NCBI RefSeq assembly: GCF_900107685.1
Contig: NZ_FNRQ01000007.1
Coordinates: 62,001-126,000, forward strand
Direction: 5' to 3'
Origin: Paraburkholderia sartisoli
Lineage (GTDB): Bacteria > Pseudomonadota > Gammaproteobacteria > Burkholderiales > Burkholderiaceae
DNA length: 64,000 nucleotides
Both the position numbers and the translations under genes were made by a program. Shown here piece by piece: positions 1 to 8,682 of the stretch. Each line of letters opens with the position of its first letter. Within the stretch, counting starts at the first letter, position 1. The notes below the pieces were generated by a model. The model had not been told where the DNA came from. It searched no databases and saw nothing but the letters and a program-made list of their open reading frames with translations.

Positions 1-174
1 CTGTTTTGAACCGATATGTTGCGCATGCCGCTTTCAGCCCGGAGTTATACGATGATCTGTTAACGGCAAAAACGTCCGGTGACTTGAGCAAAAAACGCAT
101 CACGTCACGATTTAAACGCGGCTCTGATCGTGCGCGTTGCAGACGTGGCATCGATATATTTCGGATGCCAGATA

Positions 175-207
175 AAACGGCCCGTGCGTCAGACGCACGG
201 GCCGTTT
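175..207 (-). terminator. Rho-independent terminator after the lactonase gene
   Basis: A perfect inverted repeat (175-190 paired with 192-207, effectively a 14-bp stem with a 5-base loop) lies 72 bases past the lactonase stop codon. Read on the minus strand it is followed by TTTTATC, the usual U-tract arrangement. Bases 1-174 hold no gene I can support. Confidence 0.8.
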
Positions 208-279
208 CAAATCAGTCTCGACACATTCGCGCGAATGCGGACTACGCGCGAATGCATCAGCGTGATGCGGCTTCCGGGA

Positions 280-1392
280 TCAGTTCGAGCCGTCGAACTG
301 CACGATCTCGATCCAGTTCGGATTCTTGCCCACCGGGTACTCGCCGATTGCACGCAACGCACCCGTTTTACGGTCGATCCGGTATGCGCGCATCTGCGTC
401 GACAGTTGCCCCACCGCCAGCAGATAGTTGCCCGACGGATCGATATTGAATCCACGCGGCTGCTTCTCGGTCGGATACGTGCCGATCCGCGTGAGCTTGC
501 CTGTGGCCTGATTGACGCGATATGCCGCCAGCGTGCTCGACGTGCGTTCCGATGCGTACAGGAAGCGGCCGTCCGGCGTCAGATGAAGATCCGCGCCCCA
601 CGGTTTGTCGCCCTTGAAGTCGTCCGGCAGGATCGAGATGGTCTGGATCGGCTTGACGGTGTCGCCGGTTGCGTTGAACGCGAGCGCATGCAGCTTGCCG
701 TCGAGTTCGTCGATCAGATACGTAAAACGATGATCCGCCGAGAACACGAAGTGGCGTGGGCCCGACTTTTCCGGCAGCGAATACGCGGGCGCGGCGTCCG
801 GCGTGAGATGGCCGTTCGACGCGTCGAACTTCATGCGAAGCCACGCATCCGAACCGAGCACCGACGCGAACACATAGCGGTTATCCGGCGCACTGCGGAT
901 CGCGTGCGCCATCGGGCCGGTGGGGATGGTCTGCTGCACGTCGCCCACCACGCCATTCGCGCCGATGCGGTTGACCGCGAGCAGGTTGCCGCCGTACGAC
1001 GCGGAAAACAGATAGCGACCGGTCGCGTCGGTCGACAGATACGGCATGCTTTCAGCGAGCGGCGCGGTGCCCAGCTGGATCAGACGGCCGTCGAGCGGAT
1101 TGATCGCAAAGCTCACGACCCGGTACGGCTTCGAACGCAACCCGGCATACAGACGGTGATGATCGGGAGAAAGCGTCATCGGCATCGCGGTGCCACCGAC
1201 GGCGACGGTCTGCACCGCGTCGAGCGCCTCGGTCGACGGGTTGAGGCTGAACACCGAAATATCCTCGCTGTCGGCGTTCGATACATACGCATACGTGGCA
1301 GCGTGGCTCGCGCCTGAAGCGGTCAGGCCGATCAGCGCGCTCGCGATCGTGCTCAGGATTGTTTTTCTTGTCATGAAAGAATGAGTCGACAT
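280..1392 (-). CDS. Secreted lactonase-family beta-propeller protein
   Basis: A 370-residue protein of the YbhE/Pgl lactonase family (seven-bladed propeller). The N-terminus has a basic start, a hydrophobic core and an Ala-X-Ala-like site (SGASHA), so it is probably exported. The first mature residues, TYAYVSNADSEDISVF, and repeated blades with 'GRYLFSASYGGN' and 'DGRFLYASERTSS' are typical of the family. It lies 51 bases downstream of garD on the same strand and probably shares its transcript. Cytosolic Pgl acts on 6-phosphogluconolactone, but the signal peptide and the garD neighbour make an extracytoplasmic aldarolactone or other sugar-lactone substrate more likely; that substrate is inference. 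An internal ATG at 1374 is an alternative start. Confidence 0.85.
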   Translation of the reverse strand: MSTHSFMTRKTILSTIASALIGLTASGASHAATYAYVSNADSEDISVFSLNPSTEALDAVQTVAVGGTAMPMTLSPDHHRLYAGLRSKPYRVVSFAINPLDGRLIQLGTAPLAESMPYLSTDATGRYLFSASYGGNLLAVNRIGANGVVGDVQQTIPTGPMAHAIRSAPDNRYVFASVLGSDAWLRMKFDASNGHLTPDAAPAYSLPEKSGPRHFVFSADHRFTYLIDELDGKLHALAFNATGDTVKPIQTISILPDDFKGDKPWGADLHLTPDGRFLYASERTSSTLAAYRVNQATGKLTRIGTYPTEKQPRGFNIDPSGNYLLAVGQLSTQMRAYRIDRKTGALRAIGEYPVGKNPNWIEIVQFDGSN

Positions 1393-1443
1393 CCAGGTCT
1401 GGTTATTTTTGATGGTTGATTAAAGCCGCGCACGGCACGACGC

Positions 1444-3033
1444 TCAGGTCACCGGCGCCGGGTTGAACAGCGTCAACGCGTTGTGAAGCCCGAGTTTCTC
1501 CGCGCAGGTTTCCTTGCGGCCGCTCGCCACGTCGAGCATCAGGCGGAACAGCTCCCAGCCCACGTCTTCGATGGTTGCGTTGCCCGTGGCGATCGTGCCC
1601 GCGTCGATGTCCATCAGGTCGTGCCAGCGGCGCGCGAGATCCGAGCGCGTCGCGACCTTGATGACAGGCACTTCCGCGAGGCTGTACGGCGTGCCGCGGC
1701 CAGTCGTGAACACGTGCAGGTTGATGCCCGCCGCCAGTTGCAGCGTGCCGCAGATGAAATCGCTTGCCGGCGTCGCCGCGTAGATCAGGCCTTTTTGCTG
1801 GACCTTCTCGCCGGGTGACAACACGCCCGAGATCGCCGAGTTACCCGACTTGATGATCGAACCCATCGCCTTTTCGACGATGTTCGACAGGCCGCCCTTC
1901 TTGTTGCCCGGTGTGGTGTTCGCACTGCGGTCCGCGCCGCCGCGCTTCAGATAATCGTCGTACCACTGCATCTCGCGGATGATCGCCGCCGCCACGTCCG
2001 CGTTGGCCGCGCGCGCGGTCAGCTGGTCGACGCCGTCGCGCACCTCGGTGACTTCGGAGAACATGACCGTCGCGCCGGCCCGCACCAGCAGGTCGGTCGC
2101 GAAGCCCACCGCGGGATTGGCGGTGAGGCCGGAAAACGCGTCGCTGCCGCCGCACTGCACGCCGATCACGAGGTCGGACGCCGGGCAGGTCTCGCGGCGG
2201 CGATTGTTCAGCCGCTTCAGATGGCCTTCGGCGGTTCTCATGATCGAGTCGATCATCGACTGGAAGCCGACGTGCGCGTCGTCCTGAAGCACGACCACGT
2301 CGCCGTTGGAATCGGCCGTGAGATCGCCGATGTCGGCGACTTCCGCGACATGGGACGCCGCCGCGATCGGAATCGTGCCCGGCGGCATCAGGCGTTCCGG
2401 CTGCAGCTTCTCGCAGCCGAGGCTCACCATCATCACTTCGCCGCCGAAGTTCGGGTTCAGGCTGATGTTGCGCACGGTGCGGATCGGCACCATCGCATCG
2501 GGCGCGTCGATCGCGACGCCGCAGCCATACGTGTGACCCAGCCCGACGACGTCGTCGACGTTCGGATAGCGCGGCAGCAGTTCGACCTTGATGCGCGTGA
2601 CGGCGTGCTGGACGACGTCGGCCACGCACTGCACGGTGGTGGTGATGGCGAGAATGTTGCGCGAGCCCACCGAGCCGTCGGCGTTGCGGTAGCCCTCGAA
2701 CGTGTAGCCTTCGAGCGGCGGCATGTCCGGCGCCTTGATGGTCGCGATCGGCAGGTCCTCGAGCCCCGGCGGGCTCGGCATCCGGATCACGTGTTCGTTG
2801 ATCCAGCTGCCCTTCGGCAACGCCTTGAGGGCATAACCGATCACCACGTTATAGCGGATGACCTCGTCGCCTTCCGCGAGATCGGCGAGCGCCACCTTGT
2901 GCCCTTGCGGCACCCGCTCGCGCAGCACCAGCCCATCGGGAAACACCGCGCCCTCGCCCAGGCCGCCGTCGTTGACGACGATCGCGACATTGTCATTGGG
3001 GTGAACGCGAATGTAGAGCGGAGTCAGTTCCAT
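1444..3033 (-). CDS. garD: Galactarate dehydratase
   Basis: The 529-residue product matches the GarD/altronate dehydratase family along its full length (E. coli GarD is about 523 residues). It converts galactarate (mucate) to 5-dehydro-4-deoxy-D-glucarate. An N-terminal SAF-like domain with 'RVPQGHKVALADLAEGDEV' leads into the large catalytic part with 'YRNADGSVGSRN', 'GLGHTYGCG', 'SLGCEKLQPERL' and 'GVQCGGSDAFSGLTANPA', including conserved Cys residues that in this family serve metal binding. It is divergent from kdgD, the next enzyme of the pathway. A candidate operator lies 52 bases upstream of the start. Confidence 0.95.
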   Translation of the reverse strand: MELTPLYIRVHPNDNVAIVVNDGGLGEGAVFPDGLVLRERVPQGHKVALADLAEGDEVIRYNVVIGYALKALPKGSWINEHVIRMPSPPGLEDLPIATIKAPDMPPLEGYTFEGYRNADGSVGSRNILAITTTVQCVADVVQHAVTRIKVELLPRYPNVDDVVGLGHTYGCGVAIDAPDAMVPIRTVRNISLNPNFGGEVMMVSLGCEKLQPERLMPPGTIPIAAASHVAEVADIGDLTADSNGDVVVLQDDAHVGFQSMIDSIMRTAEGHLKRLNNRRRETCPASDLVIGVQCGGSDAFSGLTANPAVGFATDLLVRAGATVMFSEVTEVRDGVDQLTARAANADVAAAIIREMQWYDDYLKRGGADRSANTTPGNKKGGLSNIVEKAMGSIIKSGNSAISGVLSPGEKVQQKGLIYAATPASDFICGTLQLAAGINLHVFTTGRGTPYSLAEVPVIKVATRSDLARRWHDLMDIDAGTIATGNATIEDVGWELFRLMLDVASGRKETCAEKLGLHNALTLFNPAPVT

Positions 3034-3084
3034 TGCATCGATCCTTATGGCGCACTCTGCGCCTGCTACGCCAACAATTCATAC

Positions 3085-3097
3085 GTCATCCTACAAC
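3085..3097. promoter_or_regulatory. Candidate FadR-type operator upstream of garD
   Basis: GTCATCCTACAAC. Its reverse complement, GTTGTAGGATGAC, and the flank GTAT match the site at 3180-3192 almost base for base. The same 13-mer occurs at 8683-8695. It resembles the TnGTnnnACnA pattern bound by FadR-subfamily GntR regulators. The regulator encoded at 6201-6944 is the likely ligand (inference). Confidence 0.6.
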
Positions 3098-3179
3098 ATG
3101 AAACGTTGCAGGGGTGGTCCGTATTAACCCTATATCGCCCATTATGCCGCTAAATCCCGGTTGTCTCGCTCGATTTGTT

Positions 3180-3192
3180 GTTGTACGATGAC
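3180..3192. promoter_or_regulatory. Candidate FadR-type operator upstream of kdgD
   Basis: GTTGTACGATGAC followed by GTATAAG. This is the mirror image of the garD-side site with one change in the centre. It ends 46 bases before the kdgD ATG and directly abuts a TATAAG that could be a -10 element, a good place for repression. Confidence 0.6.
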
Positions 3193-3238
3193 GTATAAGA
3201 ATGCTCTGTACCCGAACTCGTAGCCAGGACACTTAATC

Positions 3239-4156
3239 ATGACGACACCGCAGGAACTGAAGCAGATCGTATCGGAAGGCCTTCTGTCTTTCCCGATTAC
3301 CGACTTCAACGAACAGGGCGATTTTCGCGCCGACACGTATGCCGCGCGCCTCGAATGGCTCGCGCCCTATGGCGCATCGGCACTGTTCGTCGCCGGCGGC
3401 ACGGGCGAATTCTTCTCGCTGACCCATGACGACTACTCGAACGTCGTGCGCACGGCCATGGAAGTCTGCAAGGGCAAGGTACCGATTCTGGCCGGCGCAG
3501 GCGGCCCGACGCGCGTCGCGATCGCCTACGCAAAGGAAGCGCAGCGTCTGGGCGCGAACGGCATTCTGCTGATGCCCCACTACCTGACGGAAGCGAGCCA
3601 GGAAGGCATTGCCGCCCACGCTGAAGAAGTGTGCAAGTCCGTGCCGGGCATGGGCGTGATCATCTACAACCGCGCGAACTCGAAGCTGAACGCCGACATG
3701 CTCGAACGTCTGGCCGACCGTTGCCCGAACCTGATCGGCTTCAAGGACGGCGTGGGCGAGATCGAAAACATGGTGACGATCCGCCGCCGCCTCGGCGACC
3801 GCTTCTCGTACCTCGGCGGCCTGCCGACGGCGGAAGTCTATGCCGCGGCCTACAAGGCGCTGGGCGTGCCGGTGTATTCGTCGGCCGTGTTCAACTTCAT
3901 CCCGAAGACGGCGATGGACTTCTATCGCGCGATCTCCGCGAACGACCACGCCACGGTCGGCAAGCTGATCGACGAGTTCTTCCTGCCGTACCTCGCGATC
4001 CGCAATCGCCGCGCGGGTTACGCCGTCAGCATCGTGAAGGCCGGCGCAAAGCTGGTCGGCCACAGCGCCGGGCCGGTGCGCGCCCCGCTGACCGACCTGA
4101 CCGACGACGAAATGAGCCAGCTCGACGTCCTCATCAAGAAGCTCGGCGCGCAGTAA
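3239..4156 (+). CDS. kdgD: 5-dehydro-4-deoxyglucarate dehydratase
   Basis: A 305-residue member of the DHDPS/NAL class I aldolase superfamily. It takes the GarD product to 2-oxoglutarate semialdehyde with loss of CO2 and water. Visible elements are the phosphate/carboxylate loop GGTGE (residues 53-57), the conserved Tyr143 in 'IIYNRAN' and the Schiff-base Lys169 in 'GFKDGVG'. These have the 26-residue spacing normal for the superfamily. Length and motifs fit KdgD better than DapA. It is divergent from garD, has its own terminator, and is followed by the uptake carrier. Together with the semialdehyde dehydrogenase at 7066-8649 it completes galactarate to 2-oxoglutarate. Confidence 0.95.
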   Translation: MTTPQELKQIVSEGLLSFPITDFNEQGDFRADTYAARLEWLAPYGASALFVAGGTGEFFSLTHDDYSNVVRTAMEVCKGKVPILAGAGGPTRVAIAYAKEAQRLGANGILLMPHYLTEASQEGIAAHAEEVCKSVPGMGVIIYNRANSKLNADMLERLADRCPNLIGFKDGVGEIENMVTIRRRLGDRFSYLGGLPTAEVYAAAYKALGVPVYSSAVFNFIPKTAMDFYRAISANDHATVGKLIDEFFLPYLAIRNRRAGYAVSIVKAGAKLVGHSAGPVRAPLTDLTDDEMSQLDVLIKKLGAQ

Positions 4157-4206
4157 GCGCCCAGCCGCGTGATGCACGCCTACGTGGATCACGCGGCCAG
4201 CAGGAG

Positions 4207-4238
4207 CGCCCGGCACGCATGCGTCGCCGGGCGTTTTT
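4207..4238 (+). terminator. Rho-independent terminator after kdgD
   Basis: CGCCCGGC (4207-4214) pairs with GCCGGGCG (4226-4233), followed by TTTTT. It lies 50 bases after the kdgD stop, so the MFS gene that follows needs read-through or its own promoter. Confidence 0.8.
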
Positions 4239-4365
4239 GCAGGATCCACGGCCATCGCGCACTGCATGGCCGATCGCGTCGAAAGGCCGGCCGTGTCAGT
4301 GCCGGCTGCCGCCGCATCGAAACCGGGGCGCGTCCGCCCTCGCCTGAACCGTCAGGAAAATCATC

Positions 4366-5715
4366 ATGGAAATGAGCCGCACCGCGAATCCCGCACATGT
4401 CGAACGGCGCACGAAAGTCCGCTATACGATTCTGCTGCTGATCTTTGTCATCACGACGTTCAACTACGCGGACCGCGCGACGCTCTCGGTGACCGGCTCG
4501 GCGATGCGCACGGAGTTCGGCTTCGATGCGATCAGGATGGGCTACATCTTCTCCGCATTCAGCTGGGCGTATGTGCTGTCGCAACTGCCCGCCGGGTGGC
4601 TGCTCGACCGGTTCGGCGCACGGCGCGTCTACGCCGTGAGCATCTTCTTCTGGTCGCTCTTCACGCTGCTGCAAAGCTCGATCGGCGTGCTCGGTAGCGG
4701 CGCCGCAGCGGTCGTGGCGCTCTTCGTGCTGCGCTTCGCGATGGGCGCCGCCGAATCGCCGGCGTTTCCGGCCAACGCGAAAGTCGTGGCCAGCTGGTTT
4801 CCGACCACCGAACGCGGCACAGCATCGGCCATTTTCAATTCGGCGCAGTATTTCGCCGCCGTCGTGTTCACGCCGCTGATGGCGTGGCTCACACACGCGT
4901 TCGGCTGGCACGCGGTCTATCTCGTGATGGGCGTCGTCGGACTCTTCCTCGCCTTCACCTGGCTGAAGGTCATGAAAAACCCCGCCGACCATCCGCGCGT
5001 CTCGCGCGCGGAACTCGACTATATCGAGCAGGGCGGCGGCGTCGTGAACGGCCACCAGAAAGCCCGGCCGGAAGACGTCGTGCGCACCGGAGGCTGGCGC
5101 CTCGTGCGTCAGCTGCTGGGCACACGCATGCTGCTCGGCGTCTATCTCGCGCAGTTCTGCATCAACGTGCTCACCTACTTCTTCCTGACGTGGTTCCCGA
5201 TCTATCTCGTCCAGGCGCGCGGCATGACGATCCTGCACGCCGGCCTCGTCGCGTCGCTGCCCGCGATCTGCGGTTTTTCCGGCGGCGTGCTCGGCGGTTT
5301 CCTGTCGGACTCGCTGATCCGCCGCGGCCATTCGCTGACGCTCGCGCGCAAGGTGCCGATTGTCGGCGGCATGCTGCTGTCGGTCTGCATCATCGGCTGC
5401 AATTACGTCACGGCCGACTGGCTCGTCGTCGCGCTGATGTCGCTCGCGTTCTTCGGCAAGGGGATTGGCGCGCTCGGCTGGGCAGTGGTCGCGGATACGT
5501 CGCCGAAGGAAGCGCTCGGTCTGTCCGGCTCGATCTTCAACATGTTCGGCAACGCGGCCGGCATCGTGACGCCGATCGTCATCGGCTATCTCGTCGCGCG
5601 GACGGGATCGTTCAACGGCGCACTGGTATTCGTCGGCATCAACGCGTTGATCACCGTGTTCAGCTATCTCGTGATCGTGAAGGACATCAAACGGGTCGAA
5701 CTGCGCCCGCAGTGA
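4366..5715 (+). CDS. MFS carrier, probable galactarate/glucarate uptake
   Basis: A 449-residue carrier of the anion:cation symporter branch of the MFS (GudP/GarP/phthalate-permease type), predicted to span the inner membrane twelve times. TM1 ends with the branch signature 'NYADRATLS'. The loop after TM2 carries 'GWLLDRFGARRVYAVS', and 'ESPAFPANAKVVASWFP' marks TM4. An AGGA lies upstream of the ATG. Its position after kdgD and before the cognate regulator suggests import of the aldarate that garD uses. It resembles the second MFS at 42186-43535 closely (same motifs, same length), so the two are paralogues. Confidence 0.88.
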   Translation: MEMSRTANPAHVERRTKVRYTILLLIFVITTFNYADRATLSVTGSAMRTEFGFDAIRMGYIFSAFSWAYVLSQLPAGWLLDRFGARRVYAVSIFFWSLFTLLQSSIGVLGSGAAAVVALFVLRFAMGAAESPAFPANAKVVASWFPTTERGTASAIFNSAQYFAAVVFTPLMAWLTHAFGWHAVYLVMGVVGLFLAFTWLKVMKNPADHPRVSRAELDYIEQGGGVVNGHQKARPEDVVRTGGWRLVRQLLGTRMLLGVYLAQFCINVLTYFFLTWFPIYLVQARGMTILHAGLVASLPAICGFSGGVLGGFLSDSLIRRGHSLTLARKVPIVGGMLLSVCIIGCNYVTADWLVVALMSLAFFGKGIGALGWAVVADTSPKEALGLSGSIFNMFGNAAGIVTPIVIGYLVARTGSFNGALVFVGINALITVFSYLVIVKDIKRVELRPQ

Positions 5716-5781
5716 TCGCCGGCGCTCCCGGCGCGCGGCGGCCGCATCGGCGCCGTGCACGGGTCCTGGAAATGCTCACCT

Positions 5782-6104
5782 GTCGACCAGAGTTCGCGCT
5801 TTAGCTGTCGACCGGAGTTCGCGCTTTAGCGCGCTACTCCGGTCCCATGCAAAGCACGTTACTCTGGTCCCATGCAATTTATTGCGGTCGACTGGAGTTG
5901 ACGCTTTAGCTGTCGACCGGAGTTCGCGCTTTAGCTGTCGGCCAGAGTTGACGCTTTAGCGTCTTACTCTGGTCCCATGCAAAGCACGCTACTCCGGTCC
6001 CATGCAAAGCACTTACTCCAGTCCCATGCAAAGCACGTTACTCTGGTCCCATGCAATTTATTGCGGTCGACCAGAGTTCGCGCTTTGACGCGTTACTCCA
6101 CCCC
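5782..6104. repeat. Nested, co-varying inverted-repeat array
   Basis: The array has six left arms (consensus GTCGACCGGAGTTCGCGC, ending CTTTAGC) at about 5782, 5807, 5887, 5912, 5936 and 6066. It has seven right arms (ACTCCGGTCCCATGCAAAGCAC type) at about 5836, 5861, 5966, 5991, 6015, 6040 and 6095. The stem heptamer exists in three versions, CCGGAGT, CCAGAGT and CTGGAGT, and each has its exact complement among the right arms. Order is mirrored: CCAG-CCGG | CCGG-CCAG in the first block and CTGG-CCGG-CCAG | CCAG-CCGG-CTGG in the second. The inner stems also co-vary (CGCGC/GCGCG against GACGC/GCGTC around a TTTA loop). No ORF with family resemblance runs through it. Confidence 0.85.
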
Positions 6105-6125
6105 ATACAAGATACTTGCGGTTTA

Positions 6126-6154
6126 TCTGACCAGTCATCAGACGACGCTATAAT
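6126..6154 (+). promoter_or_regulatory. Candidate promoter of the FadR-type regulator gene
   Basis: A perfect TATAAT (6149-6154) lies 46 bases before the regulator's ATG. The -35 region (TCTGAC, about 6126-6131) is weak. Between them is the palindrome TGACCAGTCA (about 6128-6137), a possible autoregulatory site, though it differs from the 13-bp motif seen at the other genes. Confidence 0.45.
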
Positions 6155-6200
6155 CAATTGCAGCCTATCCCTGCAACCATTTGATTCGAGGACGTGTACG

Positions 6201-6944
6201 ATGGCTACCCCACTGGCATCCGCGGCGCCGGCACGACGCGCCCGCAATCTCGCCGAGTACGTCGTCAATTACGTGACGGAGCAGATCGCTTCCGGCGCGC
6301 TCAAGCCCGGCGACAAACTGCCGACAGAATCGCAGCTGATGGTCACCCTGAGCGTGAGCCGCACCGTGATCCGCGAGGCCATTTCGCGTCTGCAGGCCGG
6401 CATGATCATCGAAACGCGGCACGGCATCGGCAGCTTCGTCCTTGAGCCGCCGCGCGAGAAACTCGGCATCGACATGGTGCCCGCCACCACGCTGCGCGAC
6501 GTGCTGTCGATCCTCGAACTGCGCATCAGCCTCGAAACGGAATGCGCGGGTCTGGCGGCGCAACGCGCGAGGCCCGACGACGTCGCGCACATCCGCACCG
6601 CGCTCGACGCAATCGAAGCGACGCGCCTGAACGGCCACGACAGCGTCGAAGCGGATCTCCAGTTCCATATTTCGGTGGCGCGCGCGACCGGCAACCGCTA
6701 CTTCGTCGACATCCTCTCGCAGATGGGCAGCGCGCTCATTCCGCGCAACCGGCTCGACTCCGCCGGCATCGCGCGCGCGGAGCCGGACGCCTACCTGTCG
6801 CTCGTGAACCTCGAACACGAAAGCATCCTCGAAGCGATCTCGCGTCACGACGCCGAAGGCGCGCGCGCCGCGATGCGCATGCATCTGTCCAACAGTCGCG
6901 AGCGCCTGAGGCGCGCGAACGAAGCGACCGAAACGAACGGCTGA
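6201..6944 (+). CDS. GntR/FadR-family transcriptional regulator of aldarate genes
   Basis: A 247-residue regulator. An N-terminal winged helix-turn-helix (about residues 15-80) contains 'ASGALKPGDKLPTESQL', 'VSRTVIREAISRL' and the wing 'RHGIGSFV'. An all-helical FCD ligand domain follows, with 'ILELRISLETECAGLAA' and the metal/acid-binding region 'DLQFHISVARATGN'. The open frame extends upstream into the repeat array, but the ATG at 6201 with GAGG upstream begins the recognisable domain. FCD regulators usually bind sugar acids or organic acids and release DNA. The operator-like motif at four neighbouring genes suggests local control of galactarate use (inference). Confidence 0.92.
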   Translation: MATPLASAAPARRARNLAEYVVNYVTEQIASGALKPGDKLPTESQLMVTLSVSRTVIREAISRLQAGMIIETRHGIGSFVLEPPREKLGIDMVPATTLRDVLSILELRISLETECAGLAAQRARPDDVAHIRTALDAIEATRLNGHDSVEADLQFHISVARATGNRYFVDILSQMGSALIPRNRLDSAGIARAEPDAYLSLVNLEHESILEAISRHDAEGARAAMRMHLSNSRERLRRANEATETNG

Positions 6945-7000
6945 TCCGCAGCACAGCCGGTCACGCGACCGGCACAACACATCCAGACGTCAGAAAGCAG

Positions 7001-7039
7001 ATGGCCGGGAATGAATCACTTCATTCCCGGCCATTTTTC
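7001..7039 (+). terminator. Rho-independent terminator after the regulator gene
   Basis: A 14-bp perfect stem (7001-7014 with 7021-7034, core GGCCGGGAATGA) with a 6-base loop, followed by TTTTTC on the plus strand. It separates the regulator from the convergent dehydrogenase gene. Confidence 0.85.
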
Positions 7040-7065
7040 ATGCCGCCAACCCCGCGCCGTGTCGC

Positions 7066-8649
7066 CTAGCTGCGCGTGATTTCGCCGTCACGACGACGCC
7101 ACAGGTCGAGCGGATTGCCATCGGCGAGCGCCTGCGGCAACAGATCGGCCGGGAAGTCCTGATAGCACACCGGGCGCAGGAAGCGCTCGATCGACGTCGT
7201 TCCGACCGACGTCACGCGGCTGTCCGACGTCGCCGGGAACGGGCCGCCATGCACCATCGCGTGCGAAACCTCGACGCCCGTCGGGAAGCCGTTGATCAGA
7301 ATCCGGCCTGCCTTGCGCTCGAGGATCGGCACCAGCTTTTTCGCCGCCGCCAGATCGCCGCCGTCCATCTGCACCGTTGCCGTGAGCTGGCCGGTGAAGT
7401 GTTCGGCAACCGCCAGCATTTCCTGCTCGTCGCGGCAACGCACGATCGTCGAAGCGGGACCGAAGACTTCGTCCTCGAGTTCCGGCGTGGCGAGGAACGT
7501 CTGGGCGTCGGTCACGAAGAGCGCGGCACAGGCCTGCGTCGGGCCCGTCGCGCCGGCGCCGTGCGCCACCGCTTCCACGCCCTTGATCGCCGCCAGCTTG
7601 CCTTCGCCCTGTTCGTAGGCGGCATGGATGCCGGAGGTCAGCATCGTCTGCGCGGGCTTCGCGTTCAGCGCCTCTGAAGCGGTCGCCACGAAGCCCTTGA
7701 GCGCGTCGCTGTCGACGGCGATCGCAAGCCCCGGGTTCGTGCAGAACTGGCCCGCGCCCAGCACGAGCGAATCGACGAAGCCGCGCGCGATGCTTTCGCC
7801 ACGCGCCGACAACGCGGCGGGCAAAAGGAACACCGGGTTGATGCTGCTCATTTCCGCATAGACCGGAATCGGTTCAGCGCGAGCCGCGGCGACGCGCATC
7901 AGCGAAGTGCCACCCGCGCGCGAACCGGTGAAGCCCACGGCCTTGATGGCCGGATGCGCGACGAGCGCTTCGCCAACCAGGCTGCCGGCGCCGACGATCA
8001 TCGAGAACACGCCTTCAGGCAAGTCCATTTCCCGCGCGACGCGTTGAATCACGCGACCGACCATCTCCGATGTGCCGAGGTGGGCGCGATGCGCTTTCAC
8101 CACCACCGGGCAACCGGCTGCCAGTGCCGCGGCCGTATCGCCACCGGCGACGGAAAACGCCAGCGGGAAATTGCTCGCGCCGAACACGGCGACGGGCCCA
8201 AGCGGAATCTTCTGCATGCGCAGGTCCGAGCGCGGCAGCGGCTTGCGCTCCGGCAGCGGCGAATCGAGCGTCGCGGCGAGCCACTGGCCCGCGCGCACCA
8301 CCTGCGCGAACAGCTTCAGCTGGCCGGTCGTCCGGCCGCGCTCGCCTTCGAGACGCGCCTTCGGCAGGCCGGACTCCTCATGCGCGCGCTGGACCAGCAC
8401 GTCGCCCAGTTCCGTGATGCCGTCGGCGATGCGTTCGAGGAATTCAGCGCGCACCGTCAGCGGCAGTTGACGGTAAGAATCGAACGCCTGCTGCGCGAGG
8501 TCGCACGCACGCGCGACATCCGCAACCGTACCCGTGCCGAAGACCGGCTCGGCGATCTCGGAGCCCGTGGCGGGATTGAACGCACGCAAAGGTTTTTCAT
8601 TGCCGCGCACGGTTTGGCGGCCAATCAGCATTTCGCCGGTAATAGACAT
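7066..8649 (-). CDS. 2-oxoglutarate semialdehyde (2,5-dioxovalerate) dehydrogenase
   Basis: A 527-residue NAD(P)-dependent aldehyde dehydrogenase of the long KGSADH type found in aldarate pathways. Catalytic residues are in place: Cys303 in 'GAGQFCTNPG', Glu266 in 'YAEMSSINP' and Asn160 in 'GASNFPLAF', with the Rossmann 'GFTGSRAGG' (239-247). It oxidises the KdgD product to 2-oxoglutarate, feeding the TCA cycle. The N-terminus 'MSITGEMLIGRQTVRG' and the extra length compared with the usual 480-500-residue enzymes fit this subfamily. A copy of the candidate operator lies 34 bases upstream of the start, tying it to the garD/kdgD regulon. Confidence 0.92.
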   Translation of the reverse strand: MSITGEMLIGRQTVRGNEKPLRAFNPATGSEIAEPVFGTGTVADVARACDLAQQAFDSYRQLPLTVRAEFLERIADGITELGDVLVQRAHEESGLPKARLEGERGRTTGQLKLFAQVVRAGQWLAATLDSPLPERKPLPRSDLRMQKIPLGPVAVFGASNFPLAFSVAGGDTAAALAAGCPVVVKAHRAHLGTSEMVGRVIQRVAREMDLPEGVFSMIVGAGSLVGEALVAHPAIKAVGFTGSRAGGTSLMRVAAARAEPIPVYAEMSSINPVFLLPAALSARGESIARGFVDSLVLGAGQFCTNPGLAIAVDSDALKGFVATASEALNAKPAQTMLTSGIHAAYEQGEGKLAAIKGVEAVAHGAGATGPTQACAALFVTDAQTFLATPELEDEVFGPASTIVRCRDEQEMLAVAEHFTGQLTATVQMDGGDLAAAKKLVPILERKAGRILINGFPTGVEVSHAMVHGGPFPATSDSRVTSVGTTSIERFLRPVCYQDFPADLLPQALADGNPLDLWRRRDGEITRS

Positions 8650-8682
8650 TTCGCTTTCCCTGGATAAAGGCCTTGGATATCG

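Noticed and set aside
4189..5760. 523-codon minus-strand frame
   Set aside because: Antisense to the MFS carrier, low-complexity Arg/Asp/Glu composition, no family resemblance.
5782..6104. CRISPR array reading of the repeats
   Set aside because: Repeats are inverted, of two different kinds, adjacent without unique spacers of even length, and there are no cas genes.
6051..6200. N-terminal extension of the FadR-type regulator into the repeat array
   Set aside because: The extension is repeat-derived sequence; the winged helix starts after the ATG at 6201, which has a ribosome binding site.
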